Origin: Candidatus Poribacteria bacterium
GTDB lineage: Bacteria > Poribacteria > WGA-4E > WGA-3G
Length of the DNA stretch: 64,000 nucleotides
Direction of reading: 5' to 3'
Assembly (NCBI GenBank): GCA_958295815.1
Contig: OY282374.1
Location: forward strand, 3,380,856-3,444,855
The number at the start of each line of letters is the position of its first letter. Position 1 is the stretch's first letter. This document shows, piece after piece, positions 8,959-19,000 of this stretch. Below the pieces are notes generated by a model. The model saw only the letters and a list, made by a program, of their open reading frames with translations. It was not told the origin of the DNA and made no database searches. The position numbers and the translations under genes were made by a program.

Positions 8959-9129
8959 ACAAATACCGTCCTGACAAAAATATTTTCTCAGACACATCAT
9001 GTTTTCCAAACTTTATTGCAACTTTATTTTCTAATTGGTGTGTCTTTAGGGCGTAAACACAAATTAAAAAATAGTTTCGATTGTCTCTGAGATCGGAATC
9101 TACACTAAATTCAGAGGAGGTATTATATC

Positions 9130-10719
9130 ATGTTCAAACGCAGAACAACACTACGTAACTCTATACGAGTAATTTTTGTTTTAGCTGTAGTTATTATCGC
9201 TGCGGGAATTATCATTGACCGGGATACGAATAAGTTCACAGTCCAAACCGCCGTCGGACAGACCAATGATACACTACAGACATCAGAAGATTTTCAGCAC
9301 TTGGAACGCGCGAATCGAGCCTTTATTGATTTGGTGGCGCGAACGCGGCCTGCTGTTGTGCAAATTACAACTAAAACGGAACGCAGTAACCCAATAACAT
9401 CGCAAAGAAATCAATTGACACCTGAGCAAGAAGAGCAACTTAGACCTTTTCTCGATGATAATTCTCCGTTCAGATTCTTCTTTCGGGAAAGCCCGCCGCG
9501 TAATATACTCCCAAATCCAGAGCCTACTACCGGTGTTGGATCCGGCGTGATTGTTAGTGATGACGGCTATATCCTTACCAATAACCATGTTATTGATGGG
9601 GCGGATGAAATTACGGTAACCTTAGCAAATGGTCGCGAATATACAGCCGAGCTGATCGGGCGTGATGATGCTGGTAGTGAAGTCGGGGGAAGCGATTTAG
9701 CGGTCATCAAAATTGACGAGAAGGATCTTTCAGTGCTGCCATTTGGAGATTCAGAAGCTCTTGAGGTTGGTGAATGGGTTATCGCGATCGGCACGCCATT
9801 GAACTACTCACAGACCGTGACCCGCGGCATTGTTAGTGCGAAAGACCGAACCGGATTTACTGCCTATGGACAGTTTATACAAACCGATGCACCTATTAAT
9901 CGAGGGAACAGCGGTGGCGCACTGATTAATATTCGCGGCGAATTGGTTGGTATTAACACCTTAATTGCCACTGGCGGTTATTCTATGGGGAATATCGGTA
10001 TCGGTTTTGCCATCCCAAGTAACATGGCGCAGCAAATCTTGCCCCAACTCATAGAAGACGGTAAAGTCGAGCGCGGTTGGCTCGGTATCACTATGGGTGA
10101 AGTTAGTACTGATTTCGCAGAGAAACTGAACCTTGATAGACAACGTGGTGTAATTGTTAAAGTCGTTGGCATGGACAGTCCGGCTCACAAAGCTGGAATC
10201 CAGCGAGGCGATGTTATTATCTCTTTTGATGGACAGGAAGTACGCGATATGCATCACCTACGGAATATCGTCGGTGCAACAGAGATTGGTAAATCTGTTG
10301 AGGTGATAGTTCTGCGAAAGGGTGGCGAAGAAAAGCGGTTGACTGTTAAGTTGGGTAAACGCACAGCAGAAACGGTGATGGCACTCAGCGAGAGACGGCA
10401 AGAGCAAACTGCATTTGCAGGTCTCAGCGTCCAAGACTTGACGCCTGCGATTGCTGAACGCTACGGTTATTCATCTGGTGAAACGGGTGTGATTGTCACG
10501 CAAGTGGCAACCGGCAGTGATGCTGAGAAAAAGGGAATCAAGCCTGGGTTCCTTATTCAAGAGATGGAATGGATGGCGATTGATAATCTTGAAACCTATA
10601 CCCGCGTTACGAAGCAGATCGAGTCGGAGAATAAAAAACGGGTTCTCCTCTATGTCAGGTTGCCGAATGGACGCGGCGGAGACTATGTTACCATCGCCGT
10701 TTCCCAGTCAGATCGGTAA
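9130..10719 (+). CDS. degP: DegP/HtrA-type periplasmic serine protease with two PDZ domains
   Basis: 529 residues. An N-terminal hydrophobic segment (about 13-28) exports or anchors it. The trypsin-like domain has His153 (TNNHVIDGADE), Asp189 (GGSDLAVIKI) and Ser261 (NRGNSGGALIN). Two PDZ domains follow at about 300-395 and 415-525. Such proteases degrade or refold damaged envelope proteins. The ATG at 9130 has GAGGAGG upstream. A short SEVGG insertion lies just before the catalytic Asp loop. No sigma-E-like promoter is obvious. Confidence 0.93.
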   Translation: MFKRRTTLRNSIRVIFVLAVVIIAAGIIIDRDTNKFTVQTAVGQTNDTLQTSEDFQHLERANRAFIDLVARTRPAVVQITTKTERSNPITSQRNQLTPEQEEQLRPFLDDNSPFRFFFRESPPRNILPNPEPTTGVGSGVIVSDDGYILTNNHVIDGADEITVTLANGREYTAELIGRDDAGSEVGGSDLAVIKIDEKDLSVLPFGDSEALEVGEWVIAIGTPLNYSQTVTRGIVSAKDRTGFTAYGQFIQTDAPINRGNSGGALINIRGELVGINTLIATGGYSMGNIGIGFAIPSNMAQQILPQLIEDGKVERGWLGITMGEVSTDFAEKLNLDRQRGVIVKVVGMDSPAHKAGIQRGDVIISFDGQEVRDMHHLRNIVGATEIGKSVEVIVLRKGGEEKRLTVKLGKRTAETVMALSERRQEQTAFAGLSVQDLTPAIAERYGYSSGETGVIVTQVATGSDAEKKGIKPGFLIQEMEWMAIDNLETYTRVTKQIESENKKRVLLYVRLPNGRGGDYVTIAVSQSDR

Positions 10720-10764
10720 TTAGCAGAGGACCATCTTTTGTAGCCTGCTTATACGAATTAACGC

Positions 10765-10793
10765 TTGACGGATAGTTGTCTCTGTGGTATACT
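10765..10793 (+). promoter_or_regulatory. Sigma-70-type promoter
   Basis: TTGACG (10765-10770), a 17-bp spacer, and TATACT (10788-10793), 50 bp upstream of the ATG at 10843. The -10 context TGTGGTATACTGC recurs upstream of the pseudogene at 55814. Confidence 0.75.
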
Positions 10794-10842
10794 GCCCGAA
10801 AACAACTATCCGTTATTTATTAAAAAAGAGGTTCAGGTTTTG

Positions 10843-11844
10843 ATGAAAGCACAGCGGGTTGTATGGCCAGATCGTGCAAAGGTTGACGTTGAAACGTTTG
10901 ACTTACCACCTATTGGAGATGATGAAGTCCTTGTCGCATCGGAGTGCACGCTCATCAGCCCCGGTACGGAACGCGCATTTCTGTTAGGACTTCCTAATGC
11001 GCAAGGACGGTATCCGAGTCGTCCAGGATACAGCAATATCGGCACGGTGATAGAAGTCGGGAAGGCAGTCACAGACTATCAGGTAGGCGAACGCGTCGCT
11101 TCAACACAGGGACACACCAGCCACTTTATATCCTCGCCGAATCGTTTGCTTAAAGTTGCTTCTACCGATGTTCCAGCCGAGGAGGCTGTCTTTTTTAACC
11201 TCGGTGCGATTGCATTACAAGGTGTTCGCAAAGCAAGAGTCGAATTAGGTGAAGCGACGTTGGTCTTAGGACAAGGGCTTATCGGCTTGTTGGCGATGCA
11301 ACTCTCGAAGTTGTGCGGGGCAATACCTCTTATTGCTGCAGACCTCACCGATAGTCGACTCGATATTTCTAAGCGTATCGGAGCAGACTATACCCTCAAC
11401 CCTGAAGACGCTAATTTCTCCGAGCAGTTGATTGATGCGACCAAAGGCGATGGACCGTCGGTTGTTATTGAGGCAACCGGACATCCAGACGCAATCAGCA
11501 CCGCTTTAAGTGCTGCGGGACGAGACGCGCGGGTAGTACTCCTCGCAAGTACGCGTGGGGAAACACCAAATGTGAACTTCTATCGAGATGTACATAAGAA
11601 AGGGCTTGTCCTTTATGGCGCGCACAATTCGATTCGCCCGCGCCAAGAATCATCACCGAATTTCTGGACGCTTGAGGAAGATAGTCTGTTGCTATTATCG
11701 CTGATTGCTCAAAAACGGTTCAACGTTGCTCCGTTGATTAGCCATCGCGTCCCCGGAGAGGACGCACCCAAGGCGTATCAACTGCTCATGGAATGGAACC
11801 CTGGCTTACTCGGTGTTGTTCTTCAGTGGAACAACAGTAGGTAG
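10843..11844 (+). CDS. Zinc-type (MDR superfamily) alcohol dehydrogenase-like oxidoreductase
   Basis: About 334 residues. The N-terminal GroES-like half contains ISPGTERAFLLG and G-Y-S-N-I-G-T-V-I-E-V-G. The Rossmann half has TLVLGQGLIGLLAMQLSKLC. This is the subgroup often found with Gfo/Idh dehydrogenases, where the catalytic Cys and structural zinc cysteines are missing. The start at 10843 follows a GAGG site and a clear promoter. The likely role is oxidation of a sugar-derived alcohol; the substrate is unknown. fusA follows 21 bp later on the same strand. Confidence 0.75.
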   Translation: MKAQRVVWPDRAKVDVETFDLPPIGDDEVLVASECTLISPGTERAFLLGLPNAQGRYPSRPGYSNIGTVIEVGKAVTDYQVGERVASTQGHTSHFISSPNRLLKVASTDVPAEEAVFFNLGAIALQGVRKARVELGEATLVLGQGLIGLLAMQLSKLCGAIPLIAADLTDSRLDISKRIGADYTLNPEDANFSEQLIDATKGDGPSVVIEATGHPDAISTALSAAGRDARVVLLASTRGETPNVNFYRDVHKKGLVLYGAHNSIRPRQESSPNFWTLEEDSLLLLSLIAQKRFNVAPLISHRVPGEDAPKAYQLLMEWNPGLLGVVLQWNNSR

Positions 11845-11865
11845 TCGCTGAATTGAAGGAAAGAG

Positions 11866-13974
11866 ATGGCACGCGAATACCCAATTGAAAACGTTCGTAA
11901 CATCGGCATTGCTGCGCACATTGATGCTGGCAAAACAACTACAACTGAACGAATCCTCTTTTACACCGGCAAAAAACACAAGATTGGTGCGGTAGATGAC
12001 GGCACCGCTGAAATGGATTGGATGGTCCAGGAACGCGAACGTGGTGTGACAATTACCGCCGCCGCAACGACCTGTTTCTGGCAGGACCACGCGATTCACC
12101 TCATTGACACGCCTGGACATGTGGATTTCACTGTAGAAGTCGAACGCTCATTACGAGTTTTGGACGGTGCTATCGCGCTTTTCTGTGCTGTCGGCGGTGT
12201 GGAACCGCAGTCAGAAACTGTCTGGCATCAAGCCGATCGATACGAGGTGCCACGCATCGTTTTTGTCAATAAGATGGATAGGGTCGGCGCAAACTTCGAT
12301 CGTGTCCTTGATATGATGAAGGATCGGCTCGGAGCGAACCCGCTTCCACTCCAATTACCGATCGGTGAAGGTCCCGATTTCACCGGTGTGATTGATCTCC
12401 TGACGCAGAAGGCGATGTATTGGGACGCAACCGATCTCGGACAGACGTATACGGAAGCAGAGATTCCATCTGAATTGCTGGATGAAGTGGCGCAGGCACG
12501 AGAAAATCTCTTTGAAAGTATTGCTGTCGAAGATGATGCCTTGCTTGAAAAGTACCTCGGTGGTGAAGAGATAACACATACCGAACTCTTAGCATGCCTC
12601 CGCGCAGCGACATTACGTCGCTCGTTAGTTCCTGTACTCTGTGGAAGTTCCTTAAAGAATCAAGGTGTTCAGCCACTGCTTGATGCCGTGATCGATTTTC
12701 TACCTTCTCCTGCCGATGTTCCGCCTATTGAGGGGATAGTGCCACATTCAACCTCCGGTGATGCACATTCCGAACAAGATGATAAAGTAACGCGCACAGC
12801 GGATGACACTGCACCGCTGTCAGCACTGGCATTTAAAGTCGCAAGCCATCCGACGGTAGATAAACTCGTTTATTGTCGAGTCTATTCAGGGACACTTAAA
12901 CGCGGAGAGGTTATCTATAACGTCCGTTCTGGGAGACGAGAACGAGTCAACCGTATTTTGCAGATGCATGCCAATAAAGAGGCTGTGTCTGACGCTGCCT
13001 ACGCTGGGGACATTGTTGCCCTCGTCGGACTTAAGCAGACGAAGACAGGCGATACAGTCACTGATGAAAAAGAACCGATTCTTTTGGAATCGATCACATT
13101 CCCCGATCCGGTTATTTCCATCGCTATTGAACCTGAACGCGCCAGCGATGCGGATGTATTGGAAGAAACGCTCGAAAAGTTGATGGACGAGGATCCGACT
13201 TTCACAGTGGGGATCGATAAGGAGACAGGGCAGCGGGTTATCTCAGGAATGGGTGAACTCCATCTGGAAATTTTGACAGATAGGATGATACGCGAATTCG
13301 GCGTTAAGGCTCGGGTTAGCAAACTTCAGGTAGCATATCGGGAAACGATTAACACCAGTGCTGAGGCACGCGGGACACATATCCATAAAACAGACGAAGA
13401 AGGTATATACGGCGATGTACTGCTCAGCGTAGAGCCGTTAGAACGCGGCGACGGATTTCAGTTTGACGATGAAACAGACGAAACGCAGATTCCGCGGCAA
13501 TACATAGCGTTTATCGAAAAGGCATTGGAAGGCGCGATGGGAACCGGTCCCCGCATCGGGTATCCCATGCAAGATGTGAAGGTAACGGTCACGGGTGGCT
13601 CTTATCATCCAACCGATTCGTCAGAAATCGCATTTGAGGCGGCAGCCGTTCTCGCATTTGAAAACGCCGTCAGAAAGGCAAATCCGATGATCTTAGAGCC
13701 GATTATGCGAATTCATATCACTGTTCCTGATGAGCATGTCGGTAAAGTCATCGGAGATCTGAACTCACGCCGCGCCCAGATTAATGAGAGTACGACACAA
13801 GATGCATCCATAAACGTCATCAATGCCTTTATACCGTTGTCAGAGACATTTCAGTATACAACCCAAATTCGCTCGATGACGCAGGGGCGTGGAGCCTTCA
13901 CATTGGAATTTTCGCATTACGATGTTGTTCCCCAATCTCTTGCCCCTGGTGTTAATCCGGTTATTTCGAGGTAA
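11866..13974 (+). CDS. fusA: Translation elongation factor G
   Basis: 702 residues, normal for EF-G, the GTPase that moves tRNAs and mRNA through the ribosome. The G motifs are G1 AHIDAGKT, G3 [10 protein letters not shown]4 NKMD and G5 near [15 protein letters not shown]. Domain IV ([19 protein letters not shown]) and the [21 protein letters not shown] ending are present. It is not beside rpsL, rpsG or tuf, so it may be a second or relocated EF-G copy. The start ATG at 11866 follows GGAAAGAG. Confidence 0.93.
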   Translation: MAREYPIENVRNIGIAAHIDAGKTTTTERILFYTGKKHKIGAVDDGTAEMDWMVQERERGVTITAAATTCFWQDHAIHLIDTPGHVDFTVEVERSLRVLDGAIALFCAVGGVEPQSETVWHQADRYEVPRIVFVNKMDRVGANFDRVLDMMKDRLGANPLPLQLPIGEGPDFTGVIDLLTQKAMYWDATDLGQTYTEAEIPSELLDEVAQARENLFESIAVEDDALLEKYLGGEEITHTELLACLRAATLRRSLVPVLCGSSLKNQGVQPLLDAVIDFLPSPADVPPIEGIVPHSTSGDAHSEQDDKVTRTADDTAPLSALAFKVASHPTVDKLVYCRVYSGTLKRGEVIYNVRSGRRERVNRILQMHANKEAVSDAAYAGDIVALVGLKQTKTGDTVTDEKEPILLESITFPDPVISIAIEPERASDADVLEETLEKLMDEDPTFTVGIDKETGQRVISGMGELHLEILTDRMIREFGVKARVSKLQVAYRETINTSAEARGTHIHKTDEEGIYGDVLLSVEPLERGDGFQFDDETDETQIPRQYIAFIEKALEGAMGTGPRIGYPMQDVKVTVTGGSYHPTDSSEIAFEAAAVLAFENAVRKANPMILEPIMRIHITVPDEHVGKVIGDLNSRRAQINESTTQDASINVINAFIPLSETFQYTTQIRSMTQGRGAFTLEFSHYDVVPQSLAPGVNPVISR

Positions 13975-13981
13975 ACGAAGT

Positions 13982-15163
13982 TCAGCGTCGATGTGCTTTC
14001 ATCGCCTCTTGCAACTCCGCCAATGGGATCGCATACATTGTTCTGTCATTGCGTCCAGTGGTTGTAGTTGCCATTGTCATCGAATTCACAATGGCTTCTT
14101 CCGTCGCCTCAATAACTGCTTGAAAGAGTAAGTTCAACCGCCAATTGACTAACATCTGGATTTGAAAAGTGCCGTTTTCAACGTTGTTTGGAAAAATGTT
14201 AGCAGTAGAAAACGCAATAACGAATTCACCACTGCCATCAGTACTCGGTGTTCCTGTTCGAGCGAGTCCGTGTGTTGCCCGTATGGTCAATTGTTTCAAT
14301 TGGCGGTGCGTCAGTGGCGCGTCAGTCGCAATAACGATGATGAAGGAGCCATCTCTACCCCGTCTTGGTGGGGAGCCAGTAATTTCATTACCGACTGGAA
14401 CGCCATCAATTCGCAATTGGGAACGACGTCCGCCATTAGAATTAACGAGAACGCCTACTGTCCATCCACCTTGCTCTTCGGGAAGCACACGCGAGGAGGT
14501 GCCGATGCCAGCTTTAAACCCGTAGCATCGCATGCCAGTGCCGCCACCAACGCATCCCTCGGCTACAGGACCGCTTGTGGCGTTTTCAATGGCTTCAATA
14601 GCGTGTTCTGCTGTGACGTGGAGCCCACTAATGTCGTTCAAGCCACCATCGTAGCACTCTGCTACAATCGGCAGCACAATGTTATTGTCCGGGTACCGCT
14701 TCACAATATAGCGCACAACACCGTCATGGACTGCACCTACACTGAGGGTATTTGTGAGTAGGATCGGAGATTCAACCCACCCCGCTTGGTTTATACGGGC
14801 GATACCGGTTGCTTCACCGTTGCCGTGAATGGTGTGTGCTGCCCCAAACAGGCGTGCTGTCCAGATGTCATCACTCGGAAGGATAGCAGTAACACCGGTG
14901 CGAATTGAATCACCCTCGTTTAGGGTAACATGTCCCACTTTCACGCCTGCTATATCGGTGATCGCATTGTGTGGACCCGTTGGGAGACTTCCAATCTGGA
15001 TGCCGATGTCGCGTGCTCGCGCGCGAATATCCGAGTCTGTAGATTCAGCATTTACGCTATGGATGGAACATGCCAAGGAAACACTCATGAGCACAGCGAG
15101 AATCAGCGTTTTCAAGTCGTACGGAGGTGCAATACCTCGTATCTTTTTGTCAGATTTCTTCAT
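13982..15163 (-). CDS. P1-family (DmpA/L-aminopeptidase D-esterase) peptidase, exported
   Basis: 393 residues. An N-terminal hydrophobic stretch (about 18-40) looks like a signal peptide. The family start IGSLPTGPHNAITDIAGVKV is followed by G-H-V-T-L, and a GIGTSSR motif at 219-225 is where the family's self-cleavage and N-terminal nucleophile lie. VNSNGGRRSQLRIDGVPVG is also conserved. Members remove N-terminal amino acids from peptides or act on amides. It converges on fusA with only 7 bp between and overlaps the DUF4416 gene by 14 bp, so those two are probably co-transcribed. Confidence 0.87.
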   Translation of the reverse strand: MKKSDKKIRGIAPPYDLKTLILAVLMSVSLACSIHSVNAESTDSDIRARARDIGIQIGSLPTGPHNAITDIAGVKVGHVTLNEGDSIRTGVTAILPSDDIWTARLFGAAHTIHGNGEATGIARINQAGWVESPILLTNTLSVGAVHDGVVRYIVKRYPDNNIVLPIVAECYDGGLNDISGLHVTAEHAIEAIENATSGPVAEGCVGGGTGMRCYGFKAGIGTSSRVLPEEQGGWTVGVLVNSNGGRRSQLRIDGVPVGNEITGSPPRRGRDGSFIIVIATDAPLTHRQLKQLTIRATHGLARTGTPSTDGSGEFVIAFSTANIFPNNVENGTFQIQMLVNWRLNLLFQAVIEATEEAIVNSMTMATTTTGRNDRTMYAIPLAELQEAMKAHRR

Positions 15164-15695
15164 TTTCTAATTGCTTCCTGTAAATTTCGCGAATTTGGTT
15201 AAAAATAGCAATATATGTTGGCAAACGGTAGTCGGGATAACTCCATTCCCACGGTTGAAATGTTTTACGATAGAAGCGGAGTGTGATTTCGGCGTAAATG
15301 CCATCGCGAAGATAGATACGGTGTGCGTTGTCCTTTGTTGTAGCAAGCACCAGTTTTGCCATGCAGAGGTACCCAGCATCTAAGTTGACACGTCGCGCCT
15401 CTCCTTTGCGCTTCTTTGTCGTAAAAGTTCGCTCTACTTTATTTGTAAATAACTTCATTTCTGCCAACGTACCCGCATCAATGAGTCTTTCAAAACTAAT
15501 GAATTGTCTTTGGATACCTGGTCCCATTTCGCTTTCATAGTAAGAAGTATTTGTGAAGGGCAGCAGTTCACTTGCGAAGTCGATGGGACCGAAATGATCC
15601 GTTAGTTTGCCATAAACTGTTGGCAGAAGACAAGGTTCCGGAGTCAACACGGCAATAATGGCTTTAACCAATTGTGGTAGTGTAATTGTTCTCAT
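15150..15695 (-). CDS. DUF4416 family protein
   Basis: 181 residues, matching the DUF4416 pattern: a start with KAIIAVLT, then FGPIDFASELLPFTNTSYYE, EMGPGIQRQFISFERL, N-L-D-A-G-Y-L and a C-terminal WEWSYPDYR. Its function is unknown. It is the first gene of a two-gene minus-strand unit, overlapping the P1 peptidase start by 14 bp. It diverges from rpoB across a 336-bp gap that holds the rpoB promoter. Confidence 0.8.
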   Translation of the reverse strand: MRTITLPQLVKAIIAVLTPEPCLLPTVYGKLTDHFGPIDFASELLPFTNTSYYESEMGPGIQRQFISFERLIDAGTLAEMKLFTNKVERTFTTKKRKGEARRVNLDAGYLCMAKLVLATTKDNAHRIYLRDGIYAEITLRFYRKTFQPWEWSYPDYRLPTYIAIFNQIREIYRKQLENEEI

Positions 15696-15886
15696 GTCGT
15701 CCTCCGTAGCCTATTTGAGTGCGCGCTTTTCATACCTTATTACCGTGGGGCGTGTATATTGAGTATATCAGACTCTATTTAACGTGTCAATGTTTGGTTG
15801 ATTGCCTCCAAAATTGGAATTTGAAGCTCTATATTAGGCATTATTTCATGGAAATATAGGAAGATTAATAATTTTTTCGTTTTTTC

Positions 15887-15915
15887 TTGACATTTTTTGA
15901 ATTATAATGTATAAT
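15887..15915 (+). promoter_or_regulatory. Consensus sigma-70 promoter of rpoB-rpoC
   Basis: TTGACA (15887-15892), a 17-bp AT-rich spacer, and TATAAT (15910-15915): all 12 bases match consensus with ideal spacing. The start should fall near 15922, giving a leader of about 110 bases before the GTG of rpoB. The ribosomal protein genes that usually precede rpoB are absent, so this is the operon's own promoter. Confidence 0.88.
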
Positions 15916-15948
15916 ATTCTGTTATGCTATGTCGCCATATTCAGACGG

Positions 15949-15999
15949 AAAAAGCAGCTAATAAAGCAGGCTTTTTCAAAAGTCTATTTTTGTAGCTGC
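15949..15999 (+). promoter_or_regulatory. rpoB leader with two overlapping hairpins
   Basis: AAAAAGC (15949-15955) can pair with GCTTTTT (15970-15976), forming a stem that ends in a T-run. GCAGCTA (15954-15960) can instead pair with TAGCTGC (15993-15999). The two share bases 15954-15955, so they compete. This arrangement could allow attenuation of rpoBC, but only the sequence supports it. Confidence 0.4.
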
Positions 16000-16031
16000 G
16001 CAACCACCGCCAAATAGGGAGACTTCATTCA

Positions 16032-19000
16032 GTGAACAAAAAGCTAAACCAGAAAAAGCCCAGAATTTCTTTTGCCAAGACACAAGTTAGTACGCCACTC
16101 CCAAATCTCATAGAAACCCAAGGAATCTCGTATGCTGCCTTTCTCCAGCGAGATGTTCCTCCCAATGAACGTAAAGACATAGGTCTCCAAGCCGTATTTA
16201 AGGAAGTCTTCCCGATTCGAGACTTTTCGGAAGTCAATAGCCTTGAATTTGTCAGTTATAGCCTCGGCGCACCAAAATATACACTGCAGGAGTGCATTGC
16301 CCGTGGTGTAACATATCAAGTATCCCTCACGGCGCGTATTATGTTAGTTCTGCGCGAGGCAGATCCGGATGCAGATGAACCCCATGTTGTGGATATCCGA
16401 GAATCCGATGTTTATCTCGGTGAAGTGCCCTTAATGACTGAAAATGGTAGTTTCATCGTCAACGGCAGTGAACGTGTCATAGTCAGCCAGTTACATCGGT
16501 CTCCAGGTGCCATTTTTCTTGAGAAAGCATTGCCGACTGGGAGACGCACACCGACTGCCCAAATCATCCCATATCGAGGGGCATGGGTCGAATTTGAAGT
16601 GGACGCGAAGGACCAAATCTATGTACGTATTGACAAACGCAAAAAACTACCCGCTACCGTCCTACTTCGTGGACTCGGTTGGGCGTCCGACGCAGATATT
16701 CTGAAACTTTATGCCAAGACGGAAAGGCTTGTGCTTGCTGGGTGGAGTGTCACCAGTGTGGAAGGACCAGTAAAGCAAGTTAAAACCGGAGACTTATTGG
16801 ATGCCGCAGAATTTCGGCAGGCAAAGAAGGATTATCCTGACATTGAAACAGATAGATGTTATCGCGTTATCGCAGTAACGGATGAAGACTGTCCACTGGA
16901 GATGGGACAAGAGATTACATATAAAGAACGCACCAGCCTCCGTAGAAAATGGAAAGGCTTTGAAACTGAGCTTCTCCAACGGGTCATTGATACCCATAAT
17001 AGCGGCTGTGAGTTTGCCGTCGGACAGATACTAACGAATTCAGAGTACGAAGAAGCATGTGCCCGTTATGGCAGAAACGCTTTCACAGTTGAACAGGCTG
17101 AGCCTGAAGACAGCCAAGGCAGGGTTTGTGCTGAAGATGTTATCCATCAAGAAACCGGCGAAGTCCTTCTCACCGCGAATACATTACTTACTGAGACTGA
17201 GCTCGAACGCCTTAAGGAATCTGCCGTTGAGGCTCTCACAGTGTTGGATGAAGAAGATTGCCAGCATATCCGGTTTCTACGTAATACCTTAGAGCGCGAT
17301 CGACAGGCTGATTACCCCGAACAACATGGTTTGCAAGACGCAGCATTGCTTGAAATTTTTCGGACGTTGAGACCTGGGGATCCCGCGAATGTCGAAAATG
17401 CCCGCAAACACCTTTCATGGCTGCTTTTTGATCCACACCGTTACGATTTAGGTGTCGTCGGGAGGTACAAACTTAATCAGAAATTCAAGGATATGCCTGT
17501 CTATGCTGATCCGCCCGATGAAACGTTACGCACGCTGCGACCCGAAGATATTGCTGCCACGATTGCCCACCTTCTTAATGTACATAACGGACTCGTTTCC
17601 AAGGATGATCTTGACCATCTCGGCAATCGACGCGTCCGCGTTATCGGCGAACTGCTTGAAAATCAGTTCCGGATGGGGCTGTTTCAGATTCGGAGAACAA
17701 CGCGTGAGCGATTGAGCACGACCAACGATATCGATAAAATCGTTGCTTCTACGCTTGTCAATCCAAAACCCTTGATGATGGCGCTCCGCGAATTCTTCGG
17801 TTCAAACCAGTTGTCCCAGTTTATGCAACAAATTAATCCACTGGATGAACTGACGCACAAACGCCGTATTTCTGCGATTGGTCCGGGTGGACTTCACCGG
17901 GATAGGGCAACAGCAGCTGTCCGAGATGTGCATCGTACACACTATGGCAGGGTCTGTCCCTTAGAAACACCTGAAGGTCCTTCGATTGGACTGATCGTTT
18001 CGTTGGCTTGCTATGGTCGGATAAATCCTTACGGATTTATAGAGACGCCTTACCATAAGGTGAAGACCGGTGAAGGACTGGGACCCGTGGAATACTTGAC
18101 AGCTGATAGCGAGGATACTGCATACATTGCAGCCAAACCAACGCCGCGGGGTACAAATGGTAGTGCCAATGGTTCTGAGCAAAATTTGCCTGTCCGCAGT
18201 GGAGAGGACGTACTGTCCTTGCCCATGGAGAGAGTGGATTATATCGGGGTCGCCCCACAACAGATTGTTGGGGTCTCTGCCGCACTTGTTCCGTTCCTTG
18301 AACATGAGGATGCTAACCGAGCGTTGATGGGATCCAACCACCAACGGCAAGCTGTCCCGCTTATACAACCTGAAGCACCGTTGGTTGGGACAGGGATGGA
18401 AGGACCCGCTGCGCTGTCTTCTGGCGCACTCATAACCGTGACACGTGGTGGCACCGTTACAAGTGTCTCTGCAGATGAAATCCTTATATATACTGGTGAA
18501 ACCCTCCACCATGATCAGGGTGAGAATACCTTCAGTGAGATGGGCTACGATGTATATAAACTTCAGACTTTCAAACGAAGTAACAGCGGAACCTGTATTC
18601 ACCAGCGTCCAATTGTTGCCGTGGGCGATAAAGTAGAGACGGGACAGGTTATTGCAGATGGCACCTCTACAGAAAATGGAGAACTTGCCCTCGGAAGGAA
18701 TATACTGTGTGCTTATATGCCCTGGGGCGGCCACAACTACGAGGATTCTATTCTCATAAGTGAGAGTCTCATTAAGCAAGACACTTTCACCTCTATCCAT
18801 ATTGAAGAATTTGAGGTAGAGGCACGCGAGACGAAGGTCGGTCCAGAAGAGATTACACGCGATATTCCGAATGTTAGCGAAGCGCGACTCACGCAACTCG
18901 ACGAAGAGGGAATCATACGAGTCGGTAGTGTCGTTGGCACCGGGAGTATACTCGTCGGAAAGATTACACCCAAGGGTGAGAGTGAGTACGGACCAGAAGA

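Noticed and set aside
17961..18896. 311-codon open frame on the minus strand inside rpoB
   Set aside because: It is antisense to conserved RpoB core sequence, has no ribosome site, and its translation shows no family features. It is a by-product of codon use in rpoB.
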